Origin: Protea cynaroides | Lineage: Eukaryota; Streptophyta; Magnoliopsida; Proteales; Proteaceae | NCBI GenBank assembly: GCA_028583415.1 | Contig: CM053272.1 | Span: forward strand, 42,524,699-42,588,698 | Direction of reading: 5' to 3' | DNA length: 64,000 nucleotides | Shown here: positions 9,439-22,373 of the stretch, piece after piece | Layout of the letters: every line of letters starts with the position of its first letter | How positions within the stretch are numbered: the first letter of the stretch is position 1 | Position numbers and translations under genes: made by a program | Notes under the pieces: model-generated | The model's input: the letters and a program-made list of their open reading frames with translations, nothing else | What the model was told of the DNA's origin: nothing | The model's database searches: none

Positions 9439-12400
9439 TTAAAAAACAACTGAAAATTGCATATTATAAAGTGATAGTGAGATCAAGATAATGATGAAAT
9501 ATACCAACTCCCAAGAGTAGTTGTCTATTTCCAATCTCTTAAATCCCTTCCTTTGTTCATCCTGTTCTCTGTAGACATTAGATGATTGCTCCATTTGTTT
9601 TCTCTTGGATTTACTCTTTGATTCCTCTTCCTTTTCATTCAAATACAATAGAAACCTTCGGAGGCATGCAGACCGTAAGCTACCAAAACCAGAAGCATGA
9701 GATTCTTCTGAAAACTGTTTGCTGAATTGTTGTATCATTGACACGAAATATATAAGGACTGCAACAAAGCATGCAATGCCACATATAATAAAGAGACCAG
9801 AGAAGCTCCTCAACTGAAGCTGATCTGATTGAGTATCTGGCTGTGAACTACAAGTTGGTCCTATCAGCCACTTATCATGGATCCTCTGAAGATCACCATT
9901 CTCTGACAATTCCAGAATGGCAGTGGATAGGTCTATGGCTAGGGGAGAGTCTCTTGGGAATGCCTAACATAAAACAGGAAATTTCAAGGATAAGTTCAAT
10001 ACATTAAAGGAGTATCCACCATGTTAACTAAAGAAATACTCAAATGGTTTCACCAAATGAAGAAAAACCAAATGTGTTTAAAACAAGGACAGATGTGAAT
10101 ATAAACCTTGGTTGAATTTCATTCATATTACTTGGATGCTGATATTTCCAATCAGAAACAAATATAGGAATTTTTTTGGGGGTGTCTGTTTGTCCAAGGT
10201 TCTTTTTCTTTTTCTTTTTAAGTTGGGGTGGGGTTAATTGGGCTGCTGGTTGAAACAAGCATGCAAAGTTGGAAAATGTTATCATGATGTCTGATGCTTT
10301 TATATGTCTATGCTAGTATTAGAGTGATTAAAATTGCACTTGGAAGGTACAATTTCACTGCAATTTAAGAGACAAAAGAATATACAAAAACAAGTCAGTA
10401 AAGTCAAGTATTTCAACACAATAATGTTGACAGAACTTCTATATAAGAGACCTGTAATTTTTTTATTTACCATATTTCCAACTATAATTACTGTTCTTAT
10501 AAGTACTCCTCCTTTTTGTATTCAAGTATTTCTTATGAACATATAGATATAAATTCTAAGTTGGAAGTTTGAAATCTTGGTTGAGTTAGTATTGTCTTGT
10601 TCGGTTGAAATGTCCCCCAGCATGATTTGATAAATTAGTTCTTCAGTCAACTTATAGCAGGCCCTATCAGTTTCTCCATTGAGGGTTATTCATTAAAATC
10701 AATATTTAATTGTCTATCAGCAAAGTTTGAAACCATGGGGGAGAAATTGGGTTGCCCTTGTTAAATAGATACTTACAAATCCCCACCCTTTTTTGGCAAA
10801 TTCTTGGCCAACAACCGAGAATTTGCAGTGGCTTGGAAGGAAGACATCAATATATGTCTTTTCGTCAACAATAGCAGCAACAGTCCCCCTCTCAAGGGCT
10901 GCAGCATATTCTTCTGGTGAGCCAAGGGCAATGAGCCTAGATTGAGGAATGTTTAGTTCTGCAGTCAAGTAGTTTTTGGCAAAAGATCCTTCACGGAATC
11001 CAATTGCCTCTGTGCTTGTTATCAAGCTTTCAACTCCTTTGATGGGTGAAGACAGCTGTTGAACAGTGAGGATTGAAGTCAGACTTGCAGTGTAGCTTGA
11101 GCTGATTATCAGAATTGCGAACAGCCATATGATAAGCACCAAACGACTGAGGGAGCTCACGATTTTCTCTCCTGCAGAAGGAGGGGGGTGCTTGCTCAAT
11201 TGGTTGTGTTGTCATGAAACACCTTGCAGAAAACTTAAATCAGGAGGCTTAACTTACTGTGGGCAAAGAACAAAGTTGAAAAGCTAAACCTGCACATTGA
11301 GAAGTCAAAGAGCACAAACTGAACTATGTGCACAAACTGAACTAAGTCAATCAATATTTCATGGGAATTAGGACCATCTCAAAATGAAAGCAGAATCTGC
11401 AAAAATGAGGCAACGAAATCTGAAAGAAAGTCATCCTAATTTCAAATTCAGATAAACAAAACAAAATTTCTTTAAACTGAACTAAAAACATTTCCTGTCC
11501 ATAAAATATGTTCCATATGTTCATTTCTAGAATGTAGACCCTGTTCTAATCATCCAGTAAGTAGGGATGGAGGGAATGTTTTAATTCAATGGATACAGTC
11601 GAACCAATACGTACCACAGAATTGTAACGATCTGTTGCTTAGGTGGCCCTCGAAATTCATCATTTATTCTATGTTCAAGAATCCACACAACTGCACCAAA
11701 AAGAAGGGAAAAGCCTGCTGTGGCAGCCCACATCATTGGAGTGAATGGCCTCAGAAAAACCCATGCATTGGAGTTCAACTTCTTGAGTGAGACCATGATA
11801 ACTAGCCCTGCTTCATTGTATGGCTGAGTAAAATCCAAGAATTTTGTTCTGTTTGTGCTAATTGAAATGTCACCTACACCAGCATCAAGCTTCTGTAGGA
11901 ACAAAATAGCAAATGAAATAAATAACTTACAACCAACAGTATCCTTTTGACGTTGATAAAATATGATTTAAAACTTACATCTGATGCTACCAGATTCAAA
12001 ATGTCACTGTAGTTTGGATTCCGAATTCCATCTCCAAATGGAATGAACTTATATGGAACATCATAAGGTAGCAGTTTTAGGGCAGCAGTGAATACATCTA
12101 TGCAGTATCCGTGAACCGTACCATTTCCATTTTTCAAAGAAACAAATTGCCTATAATTAACTCGGTTAGGAACCCCGATCCTCAACTGCCTCCCTTTGCC
12201 TGGAAAAATCCATCTACGAGGCTTTTTGTTGTCTTACCAGGCCAAACTGGATTGTATAGTTGTTGGTTTATAGGGTCAAGTGGCTTCATGTAGAATGTCT
12301 CTGGAGGCACAACAGTTAAGCGGGAATTATTAGACCAGTACCCAATCTGCCGAAACCCAGTCTCCATCACATTGATGACATCATATGCAGGATGGATGAT

Positions 12401-13678
12401 GGATCTATCTGGATTAAACGGAATTGGACCTGTAAGCCCTGTCATATTGGTATGCAACATGTTGTCCAGCAACTGCCTTCCCCCATCAAATATGCTCATT
12501 TCGTTCAGTTGCAGGGCACCTTTTAACACTACATTAGTTAACCCTGAATCATTTGAGAATGATGGTCCGACCCCGCTCAAAAAAGGCTTTGATTGCATGA
12601 GCAATTATCCATACGGTATCATAGGCATAGAGACCATAAGGATTCAAACCTACAGAGCCACCACTCAGTTGGCTCCATCTTGAGGAGAAGGCTTTTTTCT
12701 TTTCCGAATCTGGTGTGTGTGGGCGCAATGTGAGAACTCCTTGGATTTTCTCACTGAACCCTGTACCAAGGGCACCAGAGTCTAAAGTAGAAGAGAGCCA
12801 GGTGGTAGCTATCCACACATACGCACTACCCATCATTCCAAGAGAGTCTGCAACATCAAAGACTAACTGGCCTGATATTTTGTCACTGTGTACAACAATT
12901 ACTCTTGGCCCCAAATCTAACAACTTGCTCAGAGTATCTTTAATCAGAGCATGTTGAACATCGCTTCGAGTTGTTTGAGTGTCAGGAGGAAGGGCCGCTT
13001 TGTAAGAAATTTTACAACGCTTTTCTGCAAGTTTATCACCTAATGCAGATATACCATTGCGCCCATTATCGTCATCGGTGAAGACTGCAATGACATTCCT
13101 CCAACTATTGTAGCTTACCATATCTGCAATTGCAGTCATCTGGAACAAATCATTGGGTGCTGTTTGAACAAAGAAGGGGTACTGGAGAGCAGAGAAAGTG
13201 GGATCTAGGGCTGTGAATGACAGAGGAGAACTTGGATTTCATTGGCAAGTTGTAAGATTGCATGGGCCATCATTGCAGACTGAGGACCGATAATGGCCAC
13301 AGTATAAGTGTAAAGCTGTGATCAGTAATGACATTGGACGCACAAATATATATTAGATTATGAAAAGGAAGACATCAAACAGATAAAAACCATAACACAG
13401 ACACTGTCCAAGTAAACAAACAATCAGCAGAAGAACAGGAAAACTACCTCCAATGATGCCCAGAAACCCACTGATGTTGGCGTCATGCAAAGAAAGCTGT
13501 AGGTTGTTTCCACCAAGAAAACTGGGGTCAGAACCTGCATGGCAATTTTGGCGACTTTTCCATTTGTGGAACTAAAAGTGAAAATAGATCCGATGTTCAC
13601 AACGGCAGGTCTTGGGAGCCCATTTGAGAACACTTCAAAATGGAAAACCCACACCAGTAGAAGACGGAGCCGACTCAT
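9439..13678 (-). pseudogene. glutamate receptor-like (GLR clade 3) pseudogene, array copy 1
   Basis: All six exons of a GLR3 gene can be located by alignment with copy 2: 13678-13448, 13315-11979, 11892-11615, 11289-11258 (32 nt), 11171-10777, 9963-9439. Splice sites are still mostly intact, and exons 3-5 are undamaged (SYTASLTSILTVQQL pore-helix motif present). The amino-terminal-domain exons are broken. Relative to copy 2 there are a 19-nt deletion in exon 1 (about 13535), an 11-nt deletion at the start of exon 2 (about 13307), a 1-nt deletion near 13225 that brings in an early stop, a 2-nt deletion near 12563 and a 1-nt deletion near 12225. The last exon lacks copy 2's stop and runs on for about 25 extra residues. 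It is very unlikely to make a receptor. Sequencing errors are a less likely explanation given the number and sizes of the indels. Confidence 0.88.
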
Positions 13679-13911
13679 GGTGATTATCATGGTGGTTTTA
13701 GCCGCTTATGTATACCAATGCGGAACAGGCAGTTGAGGAGCAAATAAGCAAGACAAGAGGAGGAGTTGGGATATGGGGTTCCATTTGTTTAGGAGAAAAC
13801 AAATTTCCATGAAAATTGCAACTAAGAAAGTAGAAAGTTTAATGAGAAGAGATTGAACATGCTCCATCTGAAGACTCTGGTTGAGCTTGGAACAATTTTC
13901 CATGAATGACA

Positions 13912-13913
13912 GG

Positions 13914-13939
<26 letters not shown>
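13912..13939. repeat. (GA)n microsatellite
   Basis: GA dinucleotide run just upstream of the GLR pseudogene start. Confidence 0.95.
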
Positions 13940-13944
<5 letters not shown>

Positions 13945-14004
13945 ATGTGATTGTGGAATATGAATGGTTCTTTGCTTTCTTGTATTGCATTCCAAATTAT
14001 ATTG

Positions 14005-14153
14005 GAGCTTGCTGCAGTTGTGGCTGCAAGGGCTGAATTTCATCTTATGCATATACCGACGTATTAGTATGTACACCGGCTGAACTCCAGTTGTTGGATC
14101 AGTCGGCAGTTCCAATTGCTGTAGGAGAGGATGTGGATCCGCTGGTGGGTGGC
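14005..14153. mobile_element. foldback element with CATATACCGA core
   Basis: Right end GGAGAGGATGTGGATCC matches the termini of the GGATYC family. The middle holds GCATATACCGACGTATTAG, then CCGGCTGAACTCCAGTTGTT and GGATCAGTCGGCAGTTCC, all of which recur in diverged form at 60131-60277. The left boundary is weak and only approximate. Confidence 0.55.
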
Positions 14154-14293
14154 CGGGGGCTCTGTTAAGTGTAGATGGTTGGATTGCTATCTCAAGACGC
14201 GGCAAAGGCGCAAAGTTGCAAGCCTGCAACTATTCACCATCTTCCAAGGTTGCAAAAGAAGCAGAATACACTCGCGATTTCAGATTTAAATCT

Positions 14294-14427
14294 GCTCATG
14301 CCCCTCATGCCGGCATGAGTAAATCCAGTGGCTGTCATCCACAGTGTAAGTATACCAATATATCGGTATGTGCACACAGTAAACTACAGCCACTGGATTT
14401 TCTCATGCCGGCATGAGGGACATGAGA
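14294..14427. mobile_element. short palindromic foldback element (CTCATGCCGGCATGAG ends)
   Basis: Left arm 14294-14336 and right arm 14375-14427 are inverted copies: CTCATGCCGGCATGAG and AATCCAGTGGCTG are mirrored as CAGCCACTGGATT and CTCATGCCGGCATGAG. The loop holds TATACCAATATATCGGTATG. A second element of the same plan lies at 54681-54817. It is non-coding; the superfamily is not known to me. Confidence 0.75.
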
Positions 14428-15976
14428 TGATTTATTTCCCACGATTTTAATTTCAGAGAGTATCCAATACATTTCTCTCACCAACACTGGGTTACTATTG
14501 GATTATTAAGGATGGTTGGACATGACAAGGGCCACGTGTCGCTTATCGGACCATCACTAGACAATCTCAAGTTCAGTGTGAACTTGAGACGAGCCGAATC
14601 CCCGTGGGATAACCTTTCAATCGGTCGGATGCTTAAGTCAGTTCAACGACAAACAGTATAGAACAAACACAAAGTGACTCATTTGAATATATAGGTAGGA
14701 ACAGACAGTCAACTTAGCAAAGTTGAGTATGGGTAGAGTGGAAAAGATTGGATCCGTTTACTTTTGTTGACTTGGTACATATAGACATGGAGTGGGTCGG
14801 TGTATAAATGGCAAGAAGCACAGTTTATAGTTGGTGGTCGGCTTGGAAGGCGCGATCGTTGTCTCATCCAAAAGGCTAGTTGAGTTTCCTTGTGTTTGTT
14901 GACAAGGATCGTCAGACCTTGGACTTTTATATTCATCTGTCAATCTCAGCCTTCGGATTCTAGGTGGAGGTAATCCTTCCTTCTTGGGGTCGGATCCTTC
15001 CTTGTGAGGAAATCCCCATAGATCATGTTGCCTTATATGTAGCCTTCCAGCGAGGGAGATCGTATTTGACCTTATCCTGATAGCTCATGTGGGCCGTCAG
15101 AATGGCGTGGATCATGGGATGATTATCCCCCTGTGCAGTCTTGCTCTTAATGTCTTCGTGCTTGGTAGACTCAGATTGATCAAACCCACTTATAGAATCG
15201 GGTTCCTTCTAGCCTCAGGAGGTCGGCAAATGATTGAGCTCAAGCTCGTCGTCTGTGTATTTGTGTCTAACCCTAATTGGTGTCAACCTTTAGACACATG
15301 GCACACCGCTAGAAGTGTGCCATCTAGACACATGTTCTCCTCTTATTGTTGGGTGTATAATCCCCATTACACTTATATTCTCTTATAGGCTTTGTTTTCT
15401 TTTATTTGGAAGTTCTATTATCAAGTATTACATATAAAATATTTTGTTGGCTACATCATTGCGATTTACCTTTCTCAAGCATATGGATAATTGGCAAATT
15501 GCCCTATTCAATATAATTCCTCAAATTATTGAGTTCGGATCATCTACTTATTGTACATGTACTCTTCACGGGATCCCATCATTGTCGATGTGGTGTGAGA
15601 TCCACTTCTAAAGTATCAGACCCACTAAATATGGACGGTGATAGAATCCCGAAAAGGATGCAGGTATATGCCGATAAACTATTTTCCAAATTAATCCCTT
15701 GGTCATGTTGTAATAGCTATGCCTTACTCTATTAAGATTTATTTTTGGTAAGAGTTTTATTAAGATTCTTCTTTTTTTTCTTTTTCTTTTTTTTTTAATC
15801 GATCTCCTTTATGTACATTCATTGGCTATCACAAAAACAACAATATCAAGCAGTACATGTACAGTTCAATGCCCAAACACATGGAGAAATGACCACTATA
15901 CCCCACTACTTGGATGGTTTTTCTTGTAATCTCATTGGCCACTGCAAGTGATGCAGTAGCAACACAATCTGCGGAT
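14428..15976. other. non-genic DNA
   Basis: No protein similarity was recognised on either strand. GGCCACGTGTCG at about 14530 resembles a G-box, but no gene follows it. Possibly degraded transposon sequence; no LTR or TIR pair seen. Confidence 0.5.
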
Positions 15977-16125
15977 GGATTCAAATCCTCTCCTGCAGCA
16001 GGAGGGTCCTACGGCTGATCCAAGGGCTTGGGGATCAGTCTGCCCGCCTGCCAATACATGGGGAGGTGGGCCGGCTGAAATCCGACCCTTGGCAGGTGGC
16101 AGAACCGCAGGAGACGATTTGGATA
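15977..16125. mobile_element. foldback element related to the GGATYC group
   Basis: Starts GGATTCAAATCCTCTCCTGC and ends GCAGGAGACGATTTGGAT, imperfect inverted repeats. The interior shares GGCTGATCCAAGGGCTTGGG and CCAATACATGG...GGCCGGCTGAAATCC with the element at about 2944. The flanks show only a weak direct repeat. Confidence 0.65.
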
Positions 16126-16547
16126 CATCTGATCTGCAGACAGAAATCTTTGTCCCAAAATTAAATTATAACTAGTTTTTCAAACTAATTACCACCTGCG
16201 TTTCCTAAATTTAACCTTTGGATCAAATGGCCACCCATCACCATGAGTTAGTGAAATTGCCTTGTCAATAATAAAGACCTTGAATTCAAATCTCCTCAAC
16301 TCTTGGGCCCATCTGTCTGAAGTGGCTTATGGTTCTCATGGGCTTCTGTCTCTTCCTTGATTCATGTGGCATTCGAATCTCAAATAAGAATGGGTTGGGT
16401 TCTCATGGGCTCCTGTTTTTCAAACTCAATGATTGCTTTCCACAGTTCAATGTTGAATTTCTTCAACACATCATAGATTCATAGGTACCATGTCTGATTT
16501 CCCACCATAATCCCATTTTCCACTCATTCTACTGCTCTTACATATTT

Positions 16548-16556
16548 ATTATATAA
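16548..16556 (+). promoter_or_regulatory. TATA box of the beta-1,3-glucanase gene
   Basis: TTATATAAG lies about 77-85 bp upstream of the ATG at 16633, preceded by pyrimidine/AT-rich DNA, in the expected place for a plant TATA box. No other promoter elements are claimed. Confidence 0.6.
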
Positions 16557-16632
16557 GCAGTCTCAAAATCCATCTTCCTGCTGGACTGCTAGTACACCAC
16601 AGCTACCATTACCAAACCCAGGAATATCAGAT

Positions 16633-18178
16633 ATGCATTCTCTCAATCTAATACTACCACTACTGCTCTTCTCCTCCCTCCTCTTCCTGCAACTTCTCTG
16701 TAACGTTTCTGGAGTAGGTGTAAACTATGGTACCCTAGGAAACAACCTTCCTTCCCCAAAGAAGGTAGCCCAGCTCCTCCAATCCACTCTCATCGACAAG
16801 GTGAAGATCTACGACACCAACCCTGACATCCTCGAAGCCTTCTCCAACACCGGCATTGACCTAATCATCGCCGTCGAAAATCCCCACGTCTCCAACCTCA
16901 GCTCCGACCCATCCGCCGCCCAACACTGGTTCACCAACCGAGTCGCCCCCTTCCTCCCTGCCACCTCCATCGTCGCCATCGCCGTCGGTAACGAGTTCCT
17001 CACCACTACTGCCCTAGATTCCGACCCATCAACCCTATTCACCGCAATGCAGAACATCCACGCCGTCCTCGTGAGCAGAGGCCTCGACCGTAAAATCAAG
17101 GTCACTACCCCAAACAGCATGGCCGTTCTTGCTTCCTCTTTCCCTCCTTCCTCTTCCACCTTCGCTCTGAATCTCATGCCCACCATGACTTCCATAGTTG
17201 GATTGCTCGCAGATACAGGGGCGCCCTTCATGGTAAATGCCTACCCCTACTTTGCTTACAGAGATAACCCCTCTCGGATAGATCTCCAGTACGCATTGTT
17301 AGGAAACTCCACTGGAATCAAGGATCCGAAGGGCTACGTTTACACAAATATGCTCGATGCCCAAATCGACGCCGTCCGATCTGCCATTAACGCTCTAGGT
17401 TTTGGGAATCGTTCGATTGATATCACCGTGTCGGAATCGGGTTGGCCGTCGAAAGGAGAGCCCGGAGATACCGCTGCCACGTCGGAGAATGCGAAGACAT
17501 ACAACACAAGACTGATCGAACGAGCGGAATCTAACAGAGGCACACCCATGAGGACTACGGATGTTGTGGAGGTCTTTGTGTTTGCACTGTTTAATGAGAA
17601 TCAGAAGAAAGGTGGGGTCAGTGAGAGGAACTTTGGAATTTTTAATGGTGATGGATCTAAGGTGTATGAGTTGGATTTGAGCTGTAAGTTCTGTAGTACT
17701 GATGGTGAAGGAAAGCTGAGTGGGTTTGGGGAGAAAGGATCCGGTGGTTCGAGGGGCGCGTCGGTTTGGTGCGTGGCGAAGCCTCATGCGGATGAGAAGG
17801 TGTTGCAGGATGTGTTGGACTTCTGTTGTGGGCCTGGTGGGGTGGACTGTAAAGATGTGTTTCAGAGTGGGGGATGCTTTGAGCCCAATAAACTTCATGC
17901 ACATGCATCTTATGCCATGAATGCTTATTATCAGATGCATGGTAGGAACTACTGGAACTGTGACTTCAAAGCTACTGGCCTTGTTACCTTCAGTGATCCC
18001 AGTGAGTGATTGATTCTTTGTTTTAATATTATTTTGCAATGGATGGGTATCTCATGCATGTTATGTTATTGTATATGTCATTCATGTCCACAGATGCATG
18101 CATTATTCCCATGTGAACATAACATATTTTCTCTCTCTCATGTCAGGTTATGGAGCGTGCCGTTACCCACAGCAGTAA
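16633..18178 (+). CDS. glucan endo-1,3-beta-D-glucosidase (GH17) with X8/CBM43 domain
   Basis: Exon 1 is 16633-18001 and exon 2 is 18147-18178. The intron begins GTGAGT and ends TCAG, in phase 1. The product is 466 residues. A signal peptide covers about residues 1-27. The GH17 catalytic domain covers about 28-345, with the proton donor E121 in AIAVGNEF and the nucleophile E268 in VSESGWPS. A Gly/Ser-rich linker follows, then an X8 (CBM43) domain from about 378 (WCVAKP, six-cysteine pattern including C380, C406, C415, C443). The short last exon adds YGACRYPQQ, which supplies the final conserved Cys (461). Enzymes of this kind cleave beta-1,3-glucans such as callose in the wall; X8 binds the glucan. 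There is no C-terminal hydrophobic tail, so a GPI anchor is not expected and secretion to the apoplast is inferred. The 5' half is notably GC-rich at third positions. Confidence 0.93.
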
Positions 18179-19083
18179 GAGACAGCTCTCATGTCTAATT
18201 TGAAATGATACAGTGAAGTATGGTTAGTTACTGTGTTTGATATTGATTTCAATCAAAGTGACTTTATTTTGATTTGAATTTTTTCGGACATTTTCTTATC
18301 ATCTTTTTGGGTTTCTTATGATTGTGTCGAAGTGGGGTCCATGCTTTAGCTTCGGATTTCTCCGTCATCAGCGGCTCTATTAATGGGTTTTGTCCACAAA
18401 AGTCGTTATAACTTTTGAATTCGCATATACCTTTTTTTTGGGTTAAAGTCAGGAGATGGAATTGGATGCCCCGGGTACTTTTCTTGGAGGAGGGGACTAG
18501 GGACTGTAGAGGGGACTCTAGAGGAGGGAAAAAGATCGTGAAAAAGCGCTTCGGTGTAACACTACAGATTCTAATTGTGAAAGTGTATTGGTCATGTGTT
18601 TCGATGCATTCTCAATAGTCAGGATCAACACTTCTATACAGTAGTGCTAAAGACGATCTTACTGTGTAGGGGAGGGAGGAGATGCAATTTTTTTTTTTTG
18701 GAGGTGAAAGGCTGAATTTATTCTTCCTATGTGGAAACTAGGGTTTTAGGGGTATGTGATTCTTGAAACCACGGAACAGAAATTGGTCAAATAGTTCTAT
18801 ACGAAATGGATTAAAGTCATCCTCGAGTGGGTGTTGGCAATGTCATTTATTAACTTTTGAAGTATGCACGCAAGTGCTAGAAAATACATTAGCAATTAGG
18901 TGCCTGATGACACTAGTAATTGGCGCTAGCTAGATAGGCACAACTGCGATTGAAGAAAAGAAAAAGGCAAATTGCAGAGGAGGTGCGAAAAAGATTCTCT
19001 CCAGGGCCACTGGATCACTAGGCTGGATGGCAAGATGGCCAGAGGAATCAAGTCCTGCTTTAAGTAGGCTACCCTATAGTTTG
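18179..19083. other. 3' flank of the glucanase gene, no further gene
   Basis: Contains the presumed 3' UTR of the glucanase and AT-rich spacer. No coding similarity or structured repeat was recognised. Confidence 0.5.
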
Positions 19084-19497
19084 AGCTGTAAACGAATTGA
19101 ATACTGACAAACAGAGATCCGAATACCCCGAAATAGGTATGGATGTGAATCTAATTCAGATTTCAACTATCGATTTACACTTTTGACTTATGTAAACGGG
19201 ACCTTTCTCCCTACCTGAATATAATTCCTTCTCAATCTGTCTTTCAATTGTCTTAGTTGCATGATTTTGTTTTCCCCATCCTATAGAATCTGGCAAATCT
19301 TCAAGTACCATCAAGATCATTATTTACATAAATAATTTTTATTTTTTAGTTGAATATCTATTTGAATATGATAGATTATGTTTTTGATTAAATGAATTCG
19401 GATTCAGATACCCATGCTGGATACGAATGCCTCTAAAAGGATACAGATAGGAATCAATTTCGGATTTCGACTATTCGTTTACAGTCCCTCATTGAGA
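19084..19497. mobile_element. possible MITE with CTGTAAACGAAT ends
   Basis: GCTGTAAACGAAT at the left is mirrored by ATTCGTTTACAGT at the right, and inside both ends there is further weak inverted similarity (GATCCGAAT / ATTTCGGATTTCG). Target duplication not resolved. Confidence 0.5.
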
Positions 19498-22373
19498 TAT
19501 TTTAATTTATTTTCTCTTCTTAAAAGAATGTATATATTGAAACGGTTCAAAGCTAAAAAAAATCTTGTATGAAATATAAATATTGGAGATCAGATTTTCA
19601 GTAAAACAACTGAATTGATTGTTTGCTAATGGTCTGATTTTGATTTTGGCATTTGTAAATGTTTTGATAGTTGGTCAGTTTGGTTCTTGACCGAATAATT
19701 GACGGTCCGACCAATTACATTTAAGGATGTTAAACAGTTTATAATTGATTTAACAGTCCGATCCAGTGTGGTGTGTAAGAGGGTAAAACCAAAATCATAC
19801 CGATTAACTAAATGGTATTAAAATTGAAATCAGAACCGATTAATAGTAGGTTTCGATTTATTGGTTTTTAAATAGGTTTTCATTAATCGATTTTACTTGC
19901 AGTTTATAAACGGTTATTAATCGATTTTTCATATTTAAAAAAAAAAACAATTAAACCATTTCTTCGGGGATTACTTTTCATCCATCCTCTAAAGCTTTCT
20001 TTTGCCATGTTTGAACTCCATTTAAACTTACAAATGATTGTGTGCAAGAACATGACAGATACAGAAGGCAGTGAATTAGAATGTTGGCTATCTATTGGTG
20101 ACATTTAGAATCTGGACCTTATGTTATTTCAACCATCCTCTAAAGCTTTTCTTCACTGTTGTAATGCTAATATTATTTTTTTTTCAATTTTTTTTGTTTT
20201 TGCTTGAATGGCTTAGGCCTTTGCGAATTGGGGTTGGGGTCTTGAAAAATCAGTATATTAATTGGGTTAGGGTCTTAGGAAAATAGTATATTAATTAGGA
20301 TTGGGGTTGGCATTTTCAATCTTGGAAATGAGATTAGCATTTACTCTTTTAGGAAATTAACGGTTTACACGGTTTATAGTCTATTTGATTTAATCGGCGT
20401 CTAGTCGATGTAACCTACCGGTTTAAATGATTTCAAATTGAACCAAACCGATTAGATAAATTGTGTCATTTCTCAAAACAAATTGAACCAATTACTAAAC
20501 AGTTTCTCGATTTCAGTGTAAATGGTTTGGTCTGATTTTGATAAATGGTTCCAGTCCAAATGTTGCATCCTTAATTACACTGATCACATCATAAACCAAA
20601 CCAATCAATATTTTCTCTTTCTTTAGATTATTACATAAGTGAGGGATGTAAATGAATAATCGAAAATTCAATTCGATTTGCATCTTACCCATTTAGAGGT
20701 GTTTGTAATCAACCATATTGTTGTGGCTGTTTATTGACTGGTACTTAATCCGTGTTCTCCTATAAGATGGAAAGAGAAAATTGTTACCAGAGGGCAGACT
20801 GAGATAGTTTGACGTCCACTCTGACGAGCAAGTCAGTGATGAAGCTAACAGTATGGAGCTTGAGAAGGTCGAGCTACTTAGTCGTGGGGAAGAAAATGAA
20901 TTCAAGTGGATTCAAATTACTTAACTGAGAATCTGACCTTTGTGAATATGTGTCAAATGGCTTTTATAAACGTGGAGAATCTTGAACATTTTTGGGATAA
21001 AGTGTGGGAGTAACTGCCTAACTGTCAAAAGTATCTCCGAGATTCAAGCGTGACTGTAAAGATTACGAACCAACGGCCAAGATGCGATGAATCGTTTGTT
21101 TCAATCAACAAGGAAAGATCACCACGGAACCTAGTGCCGTAATGACTAAGAAGTCTTCTGCATGTGTGACAGTCGAGGAACACGATAAGGCGCGAGTTGA
21201 AGTATTCAATCACCAAGTCGCCAAGTAATAACGCGACTTGGCATTCTGTAGCGTCTAGAGGCGAGTTCCAACTCGCAAGATGAGGCAACCCCCAGATTGA
21301 CGAGTTGAGAGTCAAAACCACTAAGACACGTGTTTTCCTTCCTATATCATGAACCCAGATGACACATATCGTCCAATGGTTAGTGGGCGAATTATGGTAT
21401 CAACACATATAACAATCTGTATTATCTCTAGCATGACTATGGTCAAACCATATGAGAAAAAAGTGAATAAGACGGTCCTAAACCAGGTTTTTGAGCTCAT
21501 TGGAAGGAAGGTCTGTCCTTTTCAAACTCGGTTCTAATTAAAGAGTGGGGCCAACAAGACCAAGGCTTTCAGATTAATATTTGTTTGGATCATCAGAGTT
21601 TTAATTCTTGTGATTTCAGGTCTATATCTTAGGGTGTCGAACAGGTAAACTGTATCAGAACTGGCCGAAAAAAACCCAAATCTAACCAAACCATATGTAA
21701 CCTGTTGAGTTTAGGTTTTAAAATCAACAAGGTTCAATTTCGATTTTAACGGAAAAACCGTGATTCATTAAATTGATTGAATGTTATAATATTTCTTATT
21801 TTATCTACAAGGATGGAGGAGAAATTGATTAAGAACCAAATAAGCCTGATTGCTAATTGATTTTGGTTTGAAAAATTGAAATATCAGTTCGGTTTTGATT
21901 TATGTTGTTCAATACATACATCTCTAACCGAAATAATAAACCAGAACCGAATCGACTGAAACTGAATGAGACTCAAGATCAACCCTAAAATACAAGACCC
22001 AAATCAAGCCAAGCCTAATCTGGACGAACCGAACCCAGAAAAACCATGCAAATTTTGATCTAATGTATTGTAAGGTAAGGCCTTACCCTTGTTAGGGGGC
22101 CTTTCCAGAAATTCTCGATGGCCAAGGCGGCAAGGCGAAACCCAGGCCAAAGAGGGGGTTTGGAAATAGTTTTCAACCAGCAATTGACGCGCCTCGGTTA
22201 ATACCTCACTAGCTGCGTCATTGCCCCAAGCGCAAAGATGCCTTACCCTTGCCTCCTCTCTCTCCTTTTCTAGCTCACCTTTCTTTCATATCCCCCCGTT
22301 TGCGTCCGATGTGGGACTATCTTATCAAAAAGTTTTAAATTATACCTTAAAAGTCTTAAACAATCATCGTTTT
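19498..22373. other. non-genic, repeat-derived DNA
   Basis: Rich in degenerate copies of words such as AACCGATTAA, CGGTTTA and GGTTTGGTT in both orientations (19650-20570 and 21640-22000), as in decayed transposons. A short acidic open stretch on the plus strand at about 20811-20936 (EQVSDEANSMELEKVELLS) has coding-like composition, but no start, splice partner or family was recognised. No gene is called. Confidence 0.45.

Noticed and set aside
10040..10285. Open frame in the last intron of the GLR copies (LKKKKKKNLGQT), similar in copies 1 and 2
   Set aside because: Its similarity is due to duplication of the intron; it has no splice support or known family.
11030..11215. Frameshift in exon 5 of GLR copy 1
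   Set aside because: Base-by-base comparison with copy 2 shows equal exon length (395 nt); the apparent break came from reading the wrong frame.
16809..17908. Minus-strand open frames of up to 214 codons
   Set aside because: Shadows of the glucanase coding strand, caused by its GC-rich codon use.
21025..21321. Minus-strand 98-codon open frame
   Set aside because: No recognisable motif, and it lies in repeat-derived DNA.
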